From NCBI RefSeq assembly GCF_902497875.1, contig NZ_CABVHY010000025.1, positions 42,693 to 106,692 of the forward strand: 64,000 bases of DNA, in the 5' to 3' direction. This DNA is from Pseudomonas fluorescens (GTDB lineage Bacteria > Pseudomonadota > Gammaproteobacteria > Pseudomonadales > Pseudomonadaceae). Every line of letters starts with the position of its first letter. The first letter of the stretch is position 1. The notes under the pieces were generated by a model. It was not told where the DNA came from and ran no database searches. It saw nothing but the letters and a program-made list of their open reading frames with translations. The position numbers and the translations under genes are program-made. This document shows positions 33,074 to 40,963 of this stretch, piece by piece.

Positions 33074-34033
33074 ATGACCGTCATTAGTGACCTTGCCCCT
33101 GCTTCACTGACCTCCCGCTACCTTGAGCAGGAGCAGCTGTTCCCGATCCGGGAAGTGGCGCGGCTGACTGGCGTCAACCCGGTGACCTTGCGCGCCTGGG
33201 AGCGACGCTACGGTTTGATTGTTCCTTTACGCACCGAAAGTGGACATCGGTTGTACTCAATGACCGATATCGAGAAAGTGCGCAGCATCCTCAGCTGGAT
33301 TGAACGTGGCGTTGCGGTCAGTAAGGTTGGCAAGATCCTGGTCAGAACCAGCGCAGCGCAGGCGCTGATCAATGACAATCCCGGCGAAGGTGCCCAAGGC
33401 GAACATGTGCAATGGCAGATGCGACTCAAGACGGCTGTCAGCGCGTTCGATGAGCTGCAACTGGAACGGCTGTATGGACGGATTTTTTCCAGTTACGCAC
33501 AGACCGTTGTGTTTCAGGACATCCTGATGCCTCTCTGGAAACAGCTAGTACAACAACAGGATAGTTTTGGGCAGACCAGCGAGTGGCTGTTCCTGGATAG
33601 CTTTTTACGTGCTCGGGTTGTGCAACGTTTACTGTTGCCGCGCGGCTCGCAACCGCAGCGGGTGCTGCTGACAGCCAAGGTCAGACAGTGTCGCGAGCTT
33701 GAATTGCTGGTGGCCGCCTTACTTATGGGAAGCCCGGAGGTCGGTGTCAGGGTGCTCACGGTGGGGCAACCGCACGATGAGTTGGCTTTGATCTGCGAAA
33801 AAATAAAACCTCAGGGGCTGGTGCTGTTCTCCAGCCATGCGCCGGCTCCCGAGTTACCCAGACGTTTGAGTCGTCTGGCCATGACCCTGAATTGCCCGGT
33901 CATGCTGGCGGGTGATGTGGCGGATCTGGCGCAGGAGAGTCTGGCGGGGTCGTCGATCGGGTGTCTTGGCAGCGATGGTCTGTTGATGCAGCAGCGCCTG
34001 CAACGATTCCTCGCAGGGACACTGGATACCTGA
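33074..34033 (+). CDS. MerR/LitR-type transcriptional regulator lacking the B12-binding motif
   Basis: A 319-residue regulator. A MerR winged helix is at about residues 22-90 (FPIREVARLTGVNPVTLRAW, ERRYGL, GHRLYSMTDIEKV). It is followed by a helical B12-binding-associated domain and a Rossmann-like C-terminal domain (PQRVLLTAKVRQCRELELL ... GVRVLTVG ... GLVLFSSHAP). Where CarH/LitR carry the cobalamin-ligand motif (E-x-H), this protein has RQCRELELL with no histidine, so it fits the B12-independent class II LitR. A second ATG at 33056 is possible. The short LOV gene 670 bases downstream is a likely light-sensing partner. Confidence 0.85.
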   Translation: MTVISDLAPASLTSRYLEQEQLFPIREVARLTGVNPVTLRAWERRYGLIVPLRTESGHRLYSMTDIEKVRSILSWIERGVAVSKVGKILVRTSAAQALINDNPGEGAQGEHVQWQMRLKTAVSAFDELQLERLYGRIFSSYAQTVVFQDILMPLWKQLVQQQDSFGQTSEWLFLDSFLRARVVQRLLLPRGSQPQRVLLTAKVRQCRELELLVAALLMGSPEVGVRVLTVGQPHDELALICEKIKPQGLVLFSSHAPAPELPRRLSRLAMTLNCPVMLAGDVADLAQESLAGSSIGCLGSDGLLMQQRLQRFLAGTLDT

Positions 34034-34046
34034 GTAGGAGGAGCCG

Positions 34047-34706
34047 TCAGGCGTGCAGTGCGGGATGGGTCAAGCGATGCTGCTGGAGGATGTACTGGCG
34101 CAGACGCTCGGTCTCGTCCTTGTCGCCCTGGTTCAGACGATAGGCATAGTAGCCGTGCTCGGTTTCGCGTTCGAAGGTGCCACGCAGGGCGATACGTTCG
34201 TAACCCGAAGGGCTGAACCACAGGGCGAAGTGCTTCGGCGGCTTGGTTCGGTTGTGAATCTCCAGCAGCACCCCTTTGAACGAAATTTCATGGACCCACA
34301 ACGTGCCCGGTTGGCCCTTGGCATTTTCCAGAGCAACCGGTTCCTCCAGCATCAAACGCCATGGCCGGACCATTGGCCCGTCTTCATAAATACTGGGTAC
34401 ACCGAGGCGCAAATGCAACGCGTGAAACTCGTCTTCCACCAAGTGCAGCGGAAAGGTAATTTGTTGGTTTTCGAAGGTCGCCTGGATGGTGACCTGCTCA
34501 TGAGCGGCCAGGCGCGTAAGCAGATCGCGAATCTGTGAGCCACCGTTGACCAGCAGGCTCGAGTTCGCATCCCGCACGTTGAGCTGCGGGTTGTGCTGCA
34601 TCGTCTGGATAAAATCCAGCTCATCCTGGGTCAGGAGTGCGTTACGGTGCATGGCTGGCTCGAAAGAAGGAGTTACAGAGTCATTGGTGATTGTAGTTAG
34701 TGACAC
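34047..34706 (-). CDS. PilZ-like domain protein
   Basis: A 219-residue protein when started at GTG 34706, which abuts the LOV stop codon. ATG 34652 (MHRNALLTQDELDF) is an alternative. It resembles the YcgR type: an N-terminal beta domain (QIRDLLTRLAAHEQVTIQAT ... ITFPLHLVEDEFHAL) and a C-terminal PilZ-like barrel with RPWRLML and HEISFKGVLLE, the latter standing for the [DN]xSxxG motif. The c-di-GMP arginine motif is weak, so nucleotide binding is unproven. It is convergent with the LitR gene (13 bases between stops) and in an operon with the LOV gene, which suggests that light could feed into surface behaviour. Confidence 0.7.
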   Translation of the reverse strand: MSLTTITNDSVTPSFEPAMHRNALLTQDELDFIQTMQHNPQLNVRDANSSLLVNGGSQIRDLLTRLAAHEQVTIQATFENQQITFPLHLVEDEFHALHLRLGVPSIYEDGPMVRPWRLMLEEPVALENAKGQPGTLWVHEISFKGVLLEIHNRTKPPKHFALWFSPSGYERIALRGTFERETEHGYYAYRLNQGDKDETERLRQYILQQHRLTHPALHA

Positions 34707-35180
34707 CTAATTCGCAGATTGGTTTAAACCGTTCGTCGCTTTTAGCGCTTCGAGTTCGGCCTTGACCTCGGCCAATTGCGCTTCCAGCTCGTCTACTCGC
34801 TGCTGAGCCTTGACCTGCAGGGTGACGTCTTTTTGCACGCCAACGAAATAGGTCTGTTTATCGCCGTCATTGAACACTGTCGATAGTGACAGTTCGCTCC
34901 AGAAATGCCTGCCATCTTTTCGGTAGTTACGCAAAATTTCCCTGCAAGCTGTGCCTGAACTCAGCGCCTGGCGAATCACCTCGAGTGCCGGTTGATCGCG
35001 ATCACCTGATTGAAGAAAGCGGCAGTCCTGATACAGGATCTCTTCACTGCTGTAACCCGTCAGGCGTTCGAACGCCGGGTTTACATAAATCAGAATGTTG
35101 TCTTCACCTTCCTTTTCGGCGATCACAATGCCGTCGTTGGAGGCGTTTATCAGCATTTGCATCAATTGAGCATTGATCAT
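34707..35180 (-). CDS. Short LOV blue-light photoreceptor
   Basis: A 157-residue protein consisting of one LOV/PAS domain and a helical tail. NPAFERLTGYSSEEILYQDC ends with the photoactive cysteine at residue 53, followed by RFLQ. FVGVQKDV contains the flavin-contacting glutamine at residue 116. Both numbers equal those of P. putida PpSB1-LOV. Arg61 is kept and residue 66 is Leu rather than Arg. The tail (VKAQQRVDELEAQLAEVKAE) is a coiled-coil dimer helix. There is no output domain, so it must act through a partner. The start MINAQLM at 35180 is the family N-terminus. The PilZ-like gene follows without a gap. Confidence 0.93.
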   Translation of the reverse strand: MINAQLMQMLINASNDGIVIAEKEGEDNILIYVNPAFERLTGYSSEEILYQDCRFLQSGDRDQPALEVIRQALSSGTACREILRNYRKDGRHFWSELSLSTVFNDGDKQTYFVGVQKDVTLQVKAQQRVDELEAQLAEVKAELEALKATNGLNQSAN

Positions 35181-35305
35181 CGATAGAGAACGTCCTGTGT
35201 CGATTGGGGCGCAACACTCCAAGGCATCATTATCGGGCCACCCGCGGGTTTTCCTGCGTGTGCTGTTAATATCCTGTTCTTTTACTCAGTTTCAGGATCA
35301 GATTG

Positions 35306-35764
35306 ATGAAAGTCGCCATCCTTTCCGGCTCGGTATACGGCACTGCCGAAGAAGTCGCCCGGCATGCTGCAAAAATTTTGAATGATGCCGGTTTCGAGGC
35401 CTGGCACAACCCGCGGGCGAGCCTGGCCGATGTCCTGGCCTTCAGTCCCGAGGCCTTTCTGGCGGTGACCTCGACCACCGGCATGGGTGAATTGCCGGAC
35501 AACCTGCAACCGCTGTATTCGATGATTCGCGATCAATTGCCCGCAGTCTGGCGCGGGCTGCCGGGCGCGGTGATCGGTTTGGGCGATTCTAGCTATGGCG
35601 ATACCTTCTGCGGTGGCGGCGAGCAGATGCGCGAACTGTTCTTCGCCGACCTGGGCCTGCGCGAAGTCCAGGAAATGTTGCGACTGGACGCCAGCGAAAG
35701 CGTCACCCCGGAAACCGATGCCGAGCCTTGGCTGGCGCAGTTGATCAAGGCGCTACGGGACTGA
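35306..35764 (+). CDS. MioC-type flavodoxin
   Basis: A 152-residue flavodoxin. The FMN phosphate loop is ILSGSVYGTAEEVARHAA, with TSTTGMGELPDNLQP and GLGDSSYGDTFCGGG as the two flavin loops. It is an electron carrier similar to MioC/YqcA. It converges with the LysR gene and overlaps its 3' end by 20 bases. Confidence 0.9.
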   Translation: MKVAILSGSVYGTAEEVARHAAKILNDAGFEAWHNPRASLADVLAFSPEAFLAVTSTTGMGELPDNLQPLYSMIRDQLPAVWRGLPGAVIGLGDSSYGDTFCGGGEQMRELFFADLGLREVQEMLRLDASESVTPETDAEPWLAQLIKALRD

Positions 35765-36641
35765 CTGGGTACTCGCGCAGCAGCGCCAGCCAGGCTTGCG
35801 CGGCTTTTGACAAATAGGCGCCCTGACGCCAGATGAAGGCGATGTCCCAGCGCAGAGACTCGGGCGCCTTCAGTGTCAGCCGCACGACGCCTGGTCTGAC
35901 CAGGCCGCGTGCGACGACTCTGGGCAGTAACACCACGCCCTGGCCCGCGGCCACCAACGCCGCGAGAAAGTCCGCCTGACCGCTGCGTCCGCCTTCCTTC
36001 GGGGTAAAACCCAATTGCTGGCACGCCTGGAGCAAGCGGTCGTTGAGTACAAAGCTGCGTTGGTAGAGCAAAAAGGGGGTGTCTGCCAGCTCTTCGAGAC
36101 CAATCTCTGTCTTGATAGCCAGCGGATGATCTGCCGGTAGCAAAGCATCCAGCGGCTCGTCACAGAATGGCTGAAAAGCAAACTGCGGTTCCTTGGGCAG
36201 CAAGCTGCCGCCCAGTTCCAACTCCCCGCTCAGTACCGCCTGCTCGATGTTCAGGCTGCCGCCTTCGAGCAACTGCACAGTGATATTCGGGTAACGCCGT
36301 CGGTATTCGGCAAACAGGCTGGCGAACAGTGCGTCGCTGCCGAGCAGCGGCAGCCCCAGTCGCAACTCTCCTCGGGCCAATTGGCTCAGATCATCCAGCT
36401 CGCTGAGCAACTCGTTGCGCAGGCGCAGCATGCCCTGGGCGCGCTGCAGGACCACCTTGCCGGCGGCGGTCAGGCGAATTTGCGAACCCAATCGCTCCAG
36501 CAGGGGCGTGCCGAGGCTGTGTTCCAGTTGTGCGACCTGCTTGCTGACGGCCGACTGACTGATATGCAAGGTCTTCGCCGCTTGGGTGAAACCACCTTGG
36601 TGGATCACTTCGATGAAGCTGCGCAGCTGTTTGAATTCCAT
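35745..36641 (-). CDS. LysR-family regulator next to lrgAB-like genes
   Basis: A 298-residue LysR protein with an N-terminal winged helix (MEFKQLRSFIEVIHQGGFTQ AAKTLHISQSAVSKQVAQLE) and a periplasmic-binding-fold effector domain (LRLGLPLLGSDALFASLFAE). It is divergent from the LrgA/LrgB-like pair and probably controls it through the palindrome at 36649. The ATG at 36641 is chosen over 36680. Confidence 0.9.
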   Translation of the reverse strand: MEFKQLRSFIEVIHQGGFTQAAKTLHISQSAVSKQVAQLEHSLGTPLLERLGSQIRLTAAGKVVLQRAQGMLRLRNELLSELDDLSQLARGELRLGLPLLGSDALFASLFAEYRRRYPNITVQLLEGGSLNIEQAVLSGELELGGSLLPKEPQFAFQPFCDEPLDALLPADHPLAIKTEIGLEELADTPFLLYQRSFVLNDRLLQACQQLGFTPKEGGRSGQADFLAALVAAGQGVVLLPRVVARGLVRPGVVRLTLKAPESLRWDIAFIWRQGAYLSKAAQAWLALLREYPVSPVAP

Positions 36642-36648
36642 ATCCGTG

Positions 36649-36663
36649 ATTCCAGTCTGGAAT
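36649..36663. promoter_or_regulatory. Probable LysR operator
   Basis: ATTCCAGTCTGGAAT is a perfect 7-base inverted repeat around a central T and contains the LysR-type T-N11-A motif. It lies 8 bases before the regulator start and 76 bases before the lrgA-like start. Confidence 0.65.
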
Positions 36664-36738
36664 GGCATCCAGTCTAACAATTCGCTTCGGGGATGGCAGG
36701 TGCTTCTCTAAAATGAACACCTGCGAGGACCGAAGACC

Positions 36739-37140
36739 ATGAAAGGCTCCACCTTCAACTACTCCATCTTGAAACGCTTGGCTCGACTCCTGTGCGAATT
36801 GGCGGTGCTGCTGGCTATTTATCTATTGGGCTGTCAATTGGCGCTCTGGTTGTCCTGGCCGATTCCCGGCGGGGTCATCGGCTTGGCGTTACTGTTGCTG
36901 GCTTTTGCCTTTGGATGGGTCAAACCGGCGGCCCTGCAATTGGGCGCCGGGGTGCTGATGGCCGAAATGCTGCTGTTCTTTATTCCGGCGCTGATGAGTC
37001 TGCTCGATTATGGCGTGCTACTGCGCGAGGACGGTTGGCGGATCCTGTTGGTGATTGGCATCAGCACACTAATGGTGATGCTGGTCACTGCATTTACCGT
37101 GGAACTGGTGTGTCGTTTGCGGATGCGTCATGAAGCTTGA
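36739..37140 (+). CDS. CidA/LrgA-family membrane protein
   Basis: A 133-residue holin-like protein with four membrane segments (LCELAVLLAIYLLGCQLALW; IGLALLLLAFAFGWV; LGAGVLMAEMLLFFIPALMS; RILLVIGISTLMVMLVTAFT) and the typical IPGGVIGLALLLL. CidA/LrgA proteins work with LrgB in regulated lysis or in export of small acids such as pyruvate. It overlaps the next gene by 11 bases. Confidence 0.9.
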   Translation: MKGSTFNYSILKRLARLLCELAVLLAIYLLGCQLALWLSWPIPGGVIGLALLLLAFAFGWVKPAALQLGAGVLMAEMLLFFIPALMSLLDYGVLLREDGWRILLVIGISTLMVMLVTAFTVELVCRLRMRHEA

Positions 37141-37816
37141 GCTGATGCCAATGTTTTGGCTGGCCTTTACGCTGTTGGCTTATCTGTTCAGCCGCTGGCT
37201 CTACCGGCGCAGTGGCCGTTACCTGCTGTCGCCGTTGATTCTGGTACCCGCATTGCTTCTGGCGTTGGCCGTACCCCTGCATACCGCCTATGCCGAATAC
37301 TCAAGCAATACTCACTGGTTGATGCTGGTTCTGGGGCCGGTGACGGTCGCTTTCGCGGTACCGATCTGGCAGCAACGGCAGTTGCTGATTCGTCACTGGT
37401 TGGCGCTGTTGCTCGGCATGCTGGCGGGCAGCATGGCGTCGATTGGCAGTTCATTTGGCCTGGCCAAAGTCCTGGCACTGGACAGCTCGGTGACGATGTC
37501 GCTGGTGCCGCGCTCAATCACCACGCCCTTTGCCATGCCGTTGGCCCATGAATTGGGGGGCGTGCCGGAATTGACTGCTGTCTTCGTGATGTTCACCGGA
37601 GTCTTTGGTGCCCTGCTTGGCGGGGTTTTACTGAAATGGCTGCCCCTGCGCAGCACCTTGGCCCGGGGGGCGCTGTTTGGCGTCGGCGCCCACGGTGCCG
37701 GGGTCAGTCGGGCCCATGAAGTGGGGGGGGAGGAAGGTTCGGTGGCGGGGTTGGTGATGGTCCTGACCGGGCTGTTGAATCTTTTTGCGGCGCCTTTATT
37801 GGCGTCTATGCTTTGA
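37130..37816 (+). CDS. LrgB/CidB-family membrane protein
   Basis: A 228-residue polytopic protein with the LrgB signature VTMSLVPRSITTPFAMPLAH and the C-terminal GVGAHGAGVSRAHEVGGEEG followed by a final helix. It is the obligate partner of the upstream LrgA-like protein. Confidence 0.92.
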   Translation: MKLELMPMFWLAFTLLAYLFSRWLYRRSGRYLLSPLILVPALLLALAVPLHTAYAEYSSNTHWLMLVLGPVTVAFAVPIWQQRQLLIRHWLALLLGMLAGSMASIGSSFGLAKVLALDSSVTMSLVPRSITTPFAMPLAHELGGVPELTAVFVMFTGVFGALLGGVLLKWLPLRSTLARGALFGVGAHGAGVSRAHEVGGEEGSVAGLVMVLTGLLNLFAAPLLASML

Positions 37817-37970
37817 AACTAAGTTGAACATATTGATACCGGACTCAGGTCTGACTCGTTCGGCCAGTAAGCTGGCTGCCAATGCAACTACCGCAACTCG
37901 AGAGGCTGGCTAGACTGGTCGGACATTAGCAAAAACAAATAAAAAACCGAAATCTGCCGAGGTCCTTGCC

Positions 37971-38753
37971 GTGAGCGTAGTCCCCGTCCAATCGACACCG
38001 AATGTGAAAGGCCAGGTCAGTGCCGCCGAGTGGCAAGCCCGGGTAGATTTGGCCGCCTGCTATCGGTTGGTGGCACTGCATGGTTGGGACGATCTGGTGT
38101 TCACGCATATTTCGGCCAAGGTTCCGGGCACTGAAGATTTTCTGATCAATCCCTTTGGTTTGATGTTTCACGAAATCACCGCTTCGAGCCTGGTGAAGGT
38201 CGATCAGGCCGGCAACAAGCTGATGGACAGCCCCTACGAGATCAATCCCGCGGGTTACACCATCCATAGCGCTGTACACGAAGTGCGTCACGATGTGGTT
38301 TGTGTCCTGCACACCCACACCGCCGCCGGCGTCGCGGTTTCCGCGCAGAAGCAGGGCGTATTGCCGATCAGCCAGCAATCGCTGTTTGTGCTCTCAAGCC
38401 TGGCCTATCACGCCTATGAGGGCGTCGCGCTGAACCCTGAAGAGAAACCCCGGCTGCAGGCCGATCTGGGCGAGAACAGTTTTCTGATGCTGCACAACCA
38501 CGGTCTGCTGACCTGTGGCGGCACCATCGCCGATACCTTCCTGATGATGTTTACCTTCCAGCGTGCCTGCGAAATCCAGGTGCTGGCACAGAGCGGCGCG
38601 GCGGAGCTGATCGTCATCGAGCCGCAGATTCTCGCAGGGGCCAAGGCGATGATCGCCGGGGTCACCAAAAGCGCCCAAGGCATGGGCGGCACACTGGCCT
38701 GGCCGGCGCTGCTGCGCAAACTCGACAAACAAGACCCGGGGTACAAACTCTAA
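37971..38753 (+). CDS. Class II aldolase/adducin family protein
   Basis: A 260-residue protein with the class II aldolase fold. Zinc-ligand histidines occur in VLHTHTAAG and MLHNHGLLTCG. It starts at GTG 37971 with GAGG 9 bases upstream. Possible substrates are phosphorylated sugars such as fuculose-1-phosphate, but related proteins without a sugar operon are common. The stop codon overlaps the start of the next gene by one base. Confidence 0.88.
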   Translation: MSVVPVQSTPNVKGQVSAAEWQARVDLAACYRLVALHGWDDLVFTHISAKVPGTEDFLINPFGLMFHEITASSLVKVDQAGNKLMDSPYEINPAGYTIHSAVHEVRHDVVCVLHTHTAAGVAVSAQKQGVLPISQQSLFVLSSLAYHAYEGVALNPEEKPRLQADLGENSFLMLHNHGLLTCGGTIADTFLMMFTFQRACEIQVLAQSGAAELIVIEPQILAGAKAMIAGVTKSAQGMGGTLAWPALLRKLDKQDPGYKL

Positions 38754-39655
38754 TGCCACTTGCCGAGATTCCTCTGTGCGCCTGGCGCAAACGCGGGCAG
38801 AGCTTTCTGTTTCGCGGCCAGACCATTCGCTATTGGACGGCGGGGCAGGGTGAACCGCTGTTGCTGATTCACGGTTTCCCGACGGCCAGTTGGGATTGGC
38901 ATTATCTCTGGCAGCCGCTGACCCAGCGCTATCGGGTAATCGCCTGTGACATGCTCGGTTTCGGCGACTCGGCCAAACCGCTGGATCACCACTACAGCCT
39001 GCTGGAGCAGGCGGATTTGCAGCAGGCGCTGCTCAAGCATTTATCTATCGATCAACCGGTGCATGTGCTGGCTCATGATTACGGCGATAGCGTTGCCCAG
39101 GAACTGCTCGCCCGGCATTACGAAGCCAGCATCCATATCGCCAGCTGCGTGTTTCTCAACGGTGGCCTGTTTCCGGAAACCCATCGTCCGGTAATGATGC
39201 AAAAACTCTTGCTCAGCCCGTTGGGCTGGATGATCGGTCGGGCCTTCAGTCGTGAAGGGCTGGTCAGGAGTTTCAGCCAGATCTTCGGCCCTCTGACCCG
39301 GCCCAGCGAAAGTGCGGTGGATGACTTCTGGAGCCTGATCAAAAGTAACCAGGGGCCACGGATCCTGCACAAACTGATCGGTTATATCCCGGAGCGTCGT
39401 GTGCAGCGCGAGCGCTGGGTCGGCGCCATGCAGCGCGGCGAGGTGCCCCTGCGGGTCATCGATGGCGAAGTCGATCCGATTTCCGGCAGGCACATGGTCG
39501 AGCGTTATCGACAATTGATCCCCAATCCAGACACCGTACTGCTCGAGGAAATCGGCCATTATCCTCAAACCGAAGCTCCAGGGCTGGTACTCAAACACTA
39601 TCTGGATTTCCGTGACCTGCTGGTCTCCAAACCTCGGAAAAGGGCCTGTTCCTGA
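38753..39655 (+). CDS. Alpha/beta hydrolase with an aspartate nucleophile (epoxide hydrolase/dehalogenase-like)
   Basis: A 300-residue alpha/beta hydrolase. The oxyanion motif is LLLIHGFPTASWDWHYLW. At the nucleophile elbow the sequence is LAHDYGDSVAQEL (about residues 104-116), with Asp in place of Ser, as in epoxide hydrolases and haloalkane dehalogenases. Acid DGEVDPISG and His in EIGHYPQTEAP complete the triad. It is translationally coupled to the aldolase-like gene. The substrate is unknown. Confidence 0.88.
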   Translation: MPLAEIPLCAWRKRGQSFLFRGQTIRYWTAGQGEPLLLIHGFPTASWDWHYLWQPLTQRYRVIACDMLGFGDSAKPLDHHYSLLEQADLQQALLKHLSIDQPVHVLAHDYGDSVAQELLARHYEASIHIASCVFLNGGLFPETHRPVMMQKLLLSPLGWMIGRAFSREGLVRSFSQIFGPLTRPSESAVDDFWSLIKSNQGPRILHKLIGYIPERRVQRERWVGAMQRGEVPLRVIDGEVDPISGRHMVERYRQLIPNPDTVLLEEIGHYPQTEAPGLVLKHYLDFRDLLVSKPRKRACS

Positions 39656-39697
39656 AGGGCTTGTCCTGACAACCAGGCATTTGAACCTCGCTGACCC

Positions 39698-39798
39698 CAA
39701 AAGATCGCAGCCTGCGGCAGCTCCTACGCCGACCGAGTACGCCCGCGAATTTGCGGGTGGACACAAACCTTGTAGGAGCTGCCGCAGGCTGCGATCTT
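39698..39798. repeat. REP hairpin of the GATCGCAGCC type
   Basis: AAAAGATCGCAGCCTGCGGC on the left and GCCGCAGGCTGCGATCTTGG on the right, with nested GTAGGAGCT arms. Confidence 0.87.
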
Positions 39799-39980
39799 GG
39801 CGATACCAGCTGCACCGCAAGCCTGTGGGTAGCGGCGAGGATCTGGTACCAGACCTCAAAAGCACCCCCAATTATCCCTCTGCCTTATCGAGTACCATTC
39901 AGCACGCGCCGTGTTTATTGTGACCAGCCAGCGTGTGCCTGACACTCAATACATTGTCCATTTACCTGCTGGAGTTCTAC

Positions 39981-40892
39981 ATGAATGAGTCTGTGCGCTT
40001 CGAAGATAAAGTCGTGATCGTCACTGGTGCAGGCGGCGGTCTGGGACGGGCTCACGCGCTATTGTTCGCCCGGCATGGCGCCAAAGTGCTGGTCAACGAT
40101 CTCGGCGGCTCCGCTCAGGGCGAAGGCGCCAACGCTTCTGCGGCAGACCGTGTGGTGGCAGAGATCCGCGAGGCCGGCGGTACCGCGCAGGCTAACCACG
40201 ATTCGGTGACTGACGGCGACAAGATCGTCCAGAACGCCCTGGACGCTTTCGGTCGAGTGGATGTGGTGGTCAACAACGCCGGGATCCTGCGGGACAAAAC
40301 CTTCCACAAAATGGACGACAGCGACTGGGACCTGGTTTACCGGGTACATGTCGAAGGCGCCTACAAAGTTACTCGCGCCGCCTGGCCACACATGCGTGAA
40401 CAAAACTATGGCCGGGTTATCTTCACCGCGTCGACCTCGGGTATCTACGGCAACTTCGGGCAGTCCAACTACGGCATGGCCAAACTCGGCCTTTACGGCC
40501 TGACCCGCACCCTGGCCATCGAAGGCCGCAAGAACAACATCCTGGTCAATGCCATCGCCCCCACCGGCGGTACGCGCATGACCGAAGGCCTGATCCCGCC
40601 ACAAGTCTTCGAACAGCTCAAACCGGAACTGGTCAGCCCGCTAGTGGTGTACCTGGCCAGCGAAAACTGCCAGGAAACCTCCGGACTGTTCGAAGTGGGC
40701 GGCGGCTGGATGGGCAAAGTCCGCTGGGAACGCAGCCTCGGCGCCGGGTTCGATCCACACACCGGTTTCTCGCCTGAAGACGTGGCGGCCCAATGGCAAC
40801 ACATCTGCGACTTCGAAGGCGCGGCGCATCCGCAGGACAACATTGAGGCGTTGAAGGAAATGATGGCGAATCTGCAGAAGTATTCGCTCTGA
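39981..40892 (+). CDS. SDR, 3-hydroxyacyl-CoA dehydrogenase-like
   Basis: A 303-residue short-chain dehydrogenase of the multifunctional-enzyme type 2 class. Cofactor site VIVTGAGGGLGRAHALLFAR, NNAGILRDKTFHKM, and catalytic Ser/Tyr/Lys in TASTSGIYGNFGQSNYGMAK. The C-terminal extension (GGGWMGKVRWERSLGAGFDP) is typical of that class, which oxidises D-3-hydroxyacyl-CoA. The ATG at 39981 follows a GGAG (CTGGAGTTCTAC). Confidence 0.9.
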   Translation: MNESVRFEDKVVIVTGAGGGLGRAHALLFARHGAKVLVNDLGGSAQGEGANASAADRVVAEIREAGGTAQANHDSVTDGDKIVQNALDAFGRVDVVVNNAGILRDKTFHKMDDSDWDLVYRVHVEGAYKVTRAAWPHMREQNYGRVIFTASTSGIYGNFGQSNYGMAKLGLYGLTRTLAIEGRKNNILVNAIAPTGGTRMTEGLIPPQVFEQLKPELVSPLVVYLASENCQETSGLFEVGGGWMGKVRWERSLGAGFDPHTGFSPEDVAAQWQHICDFEGAAHPQDNIEALKEMMANLQKYSL

Positions 40893-40920
40893 ACCCGGGT
40901 TTTTAGTCAGTACCACCGAA

Positions 40921-40953
40921 GGCTGCCCGGATCCCACAGGATCTGTGGCAGCC
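40921..40953. terminator. Hairpin between the SDR gene and the amidase gene
   Basis: Arms GGCTGCC / GGCAGCC with nested GGATCCCACAGGATC. It lies between converging genes. It has no long T-run. Confidence 0.45.
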
Positions 40954-40963
40954 GTATGAGTTC

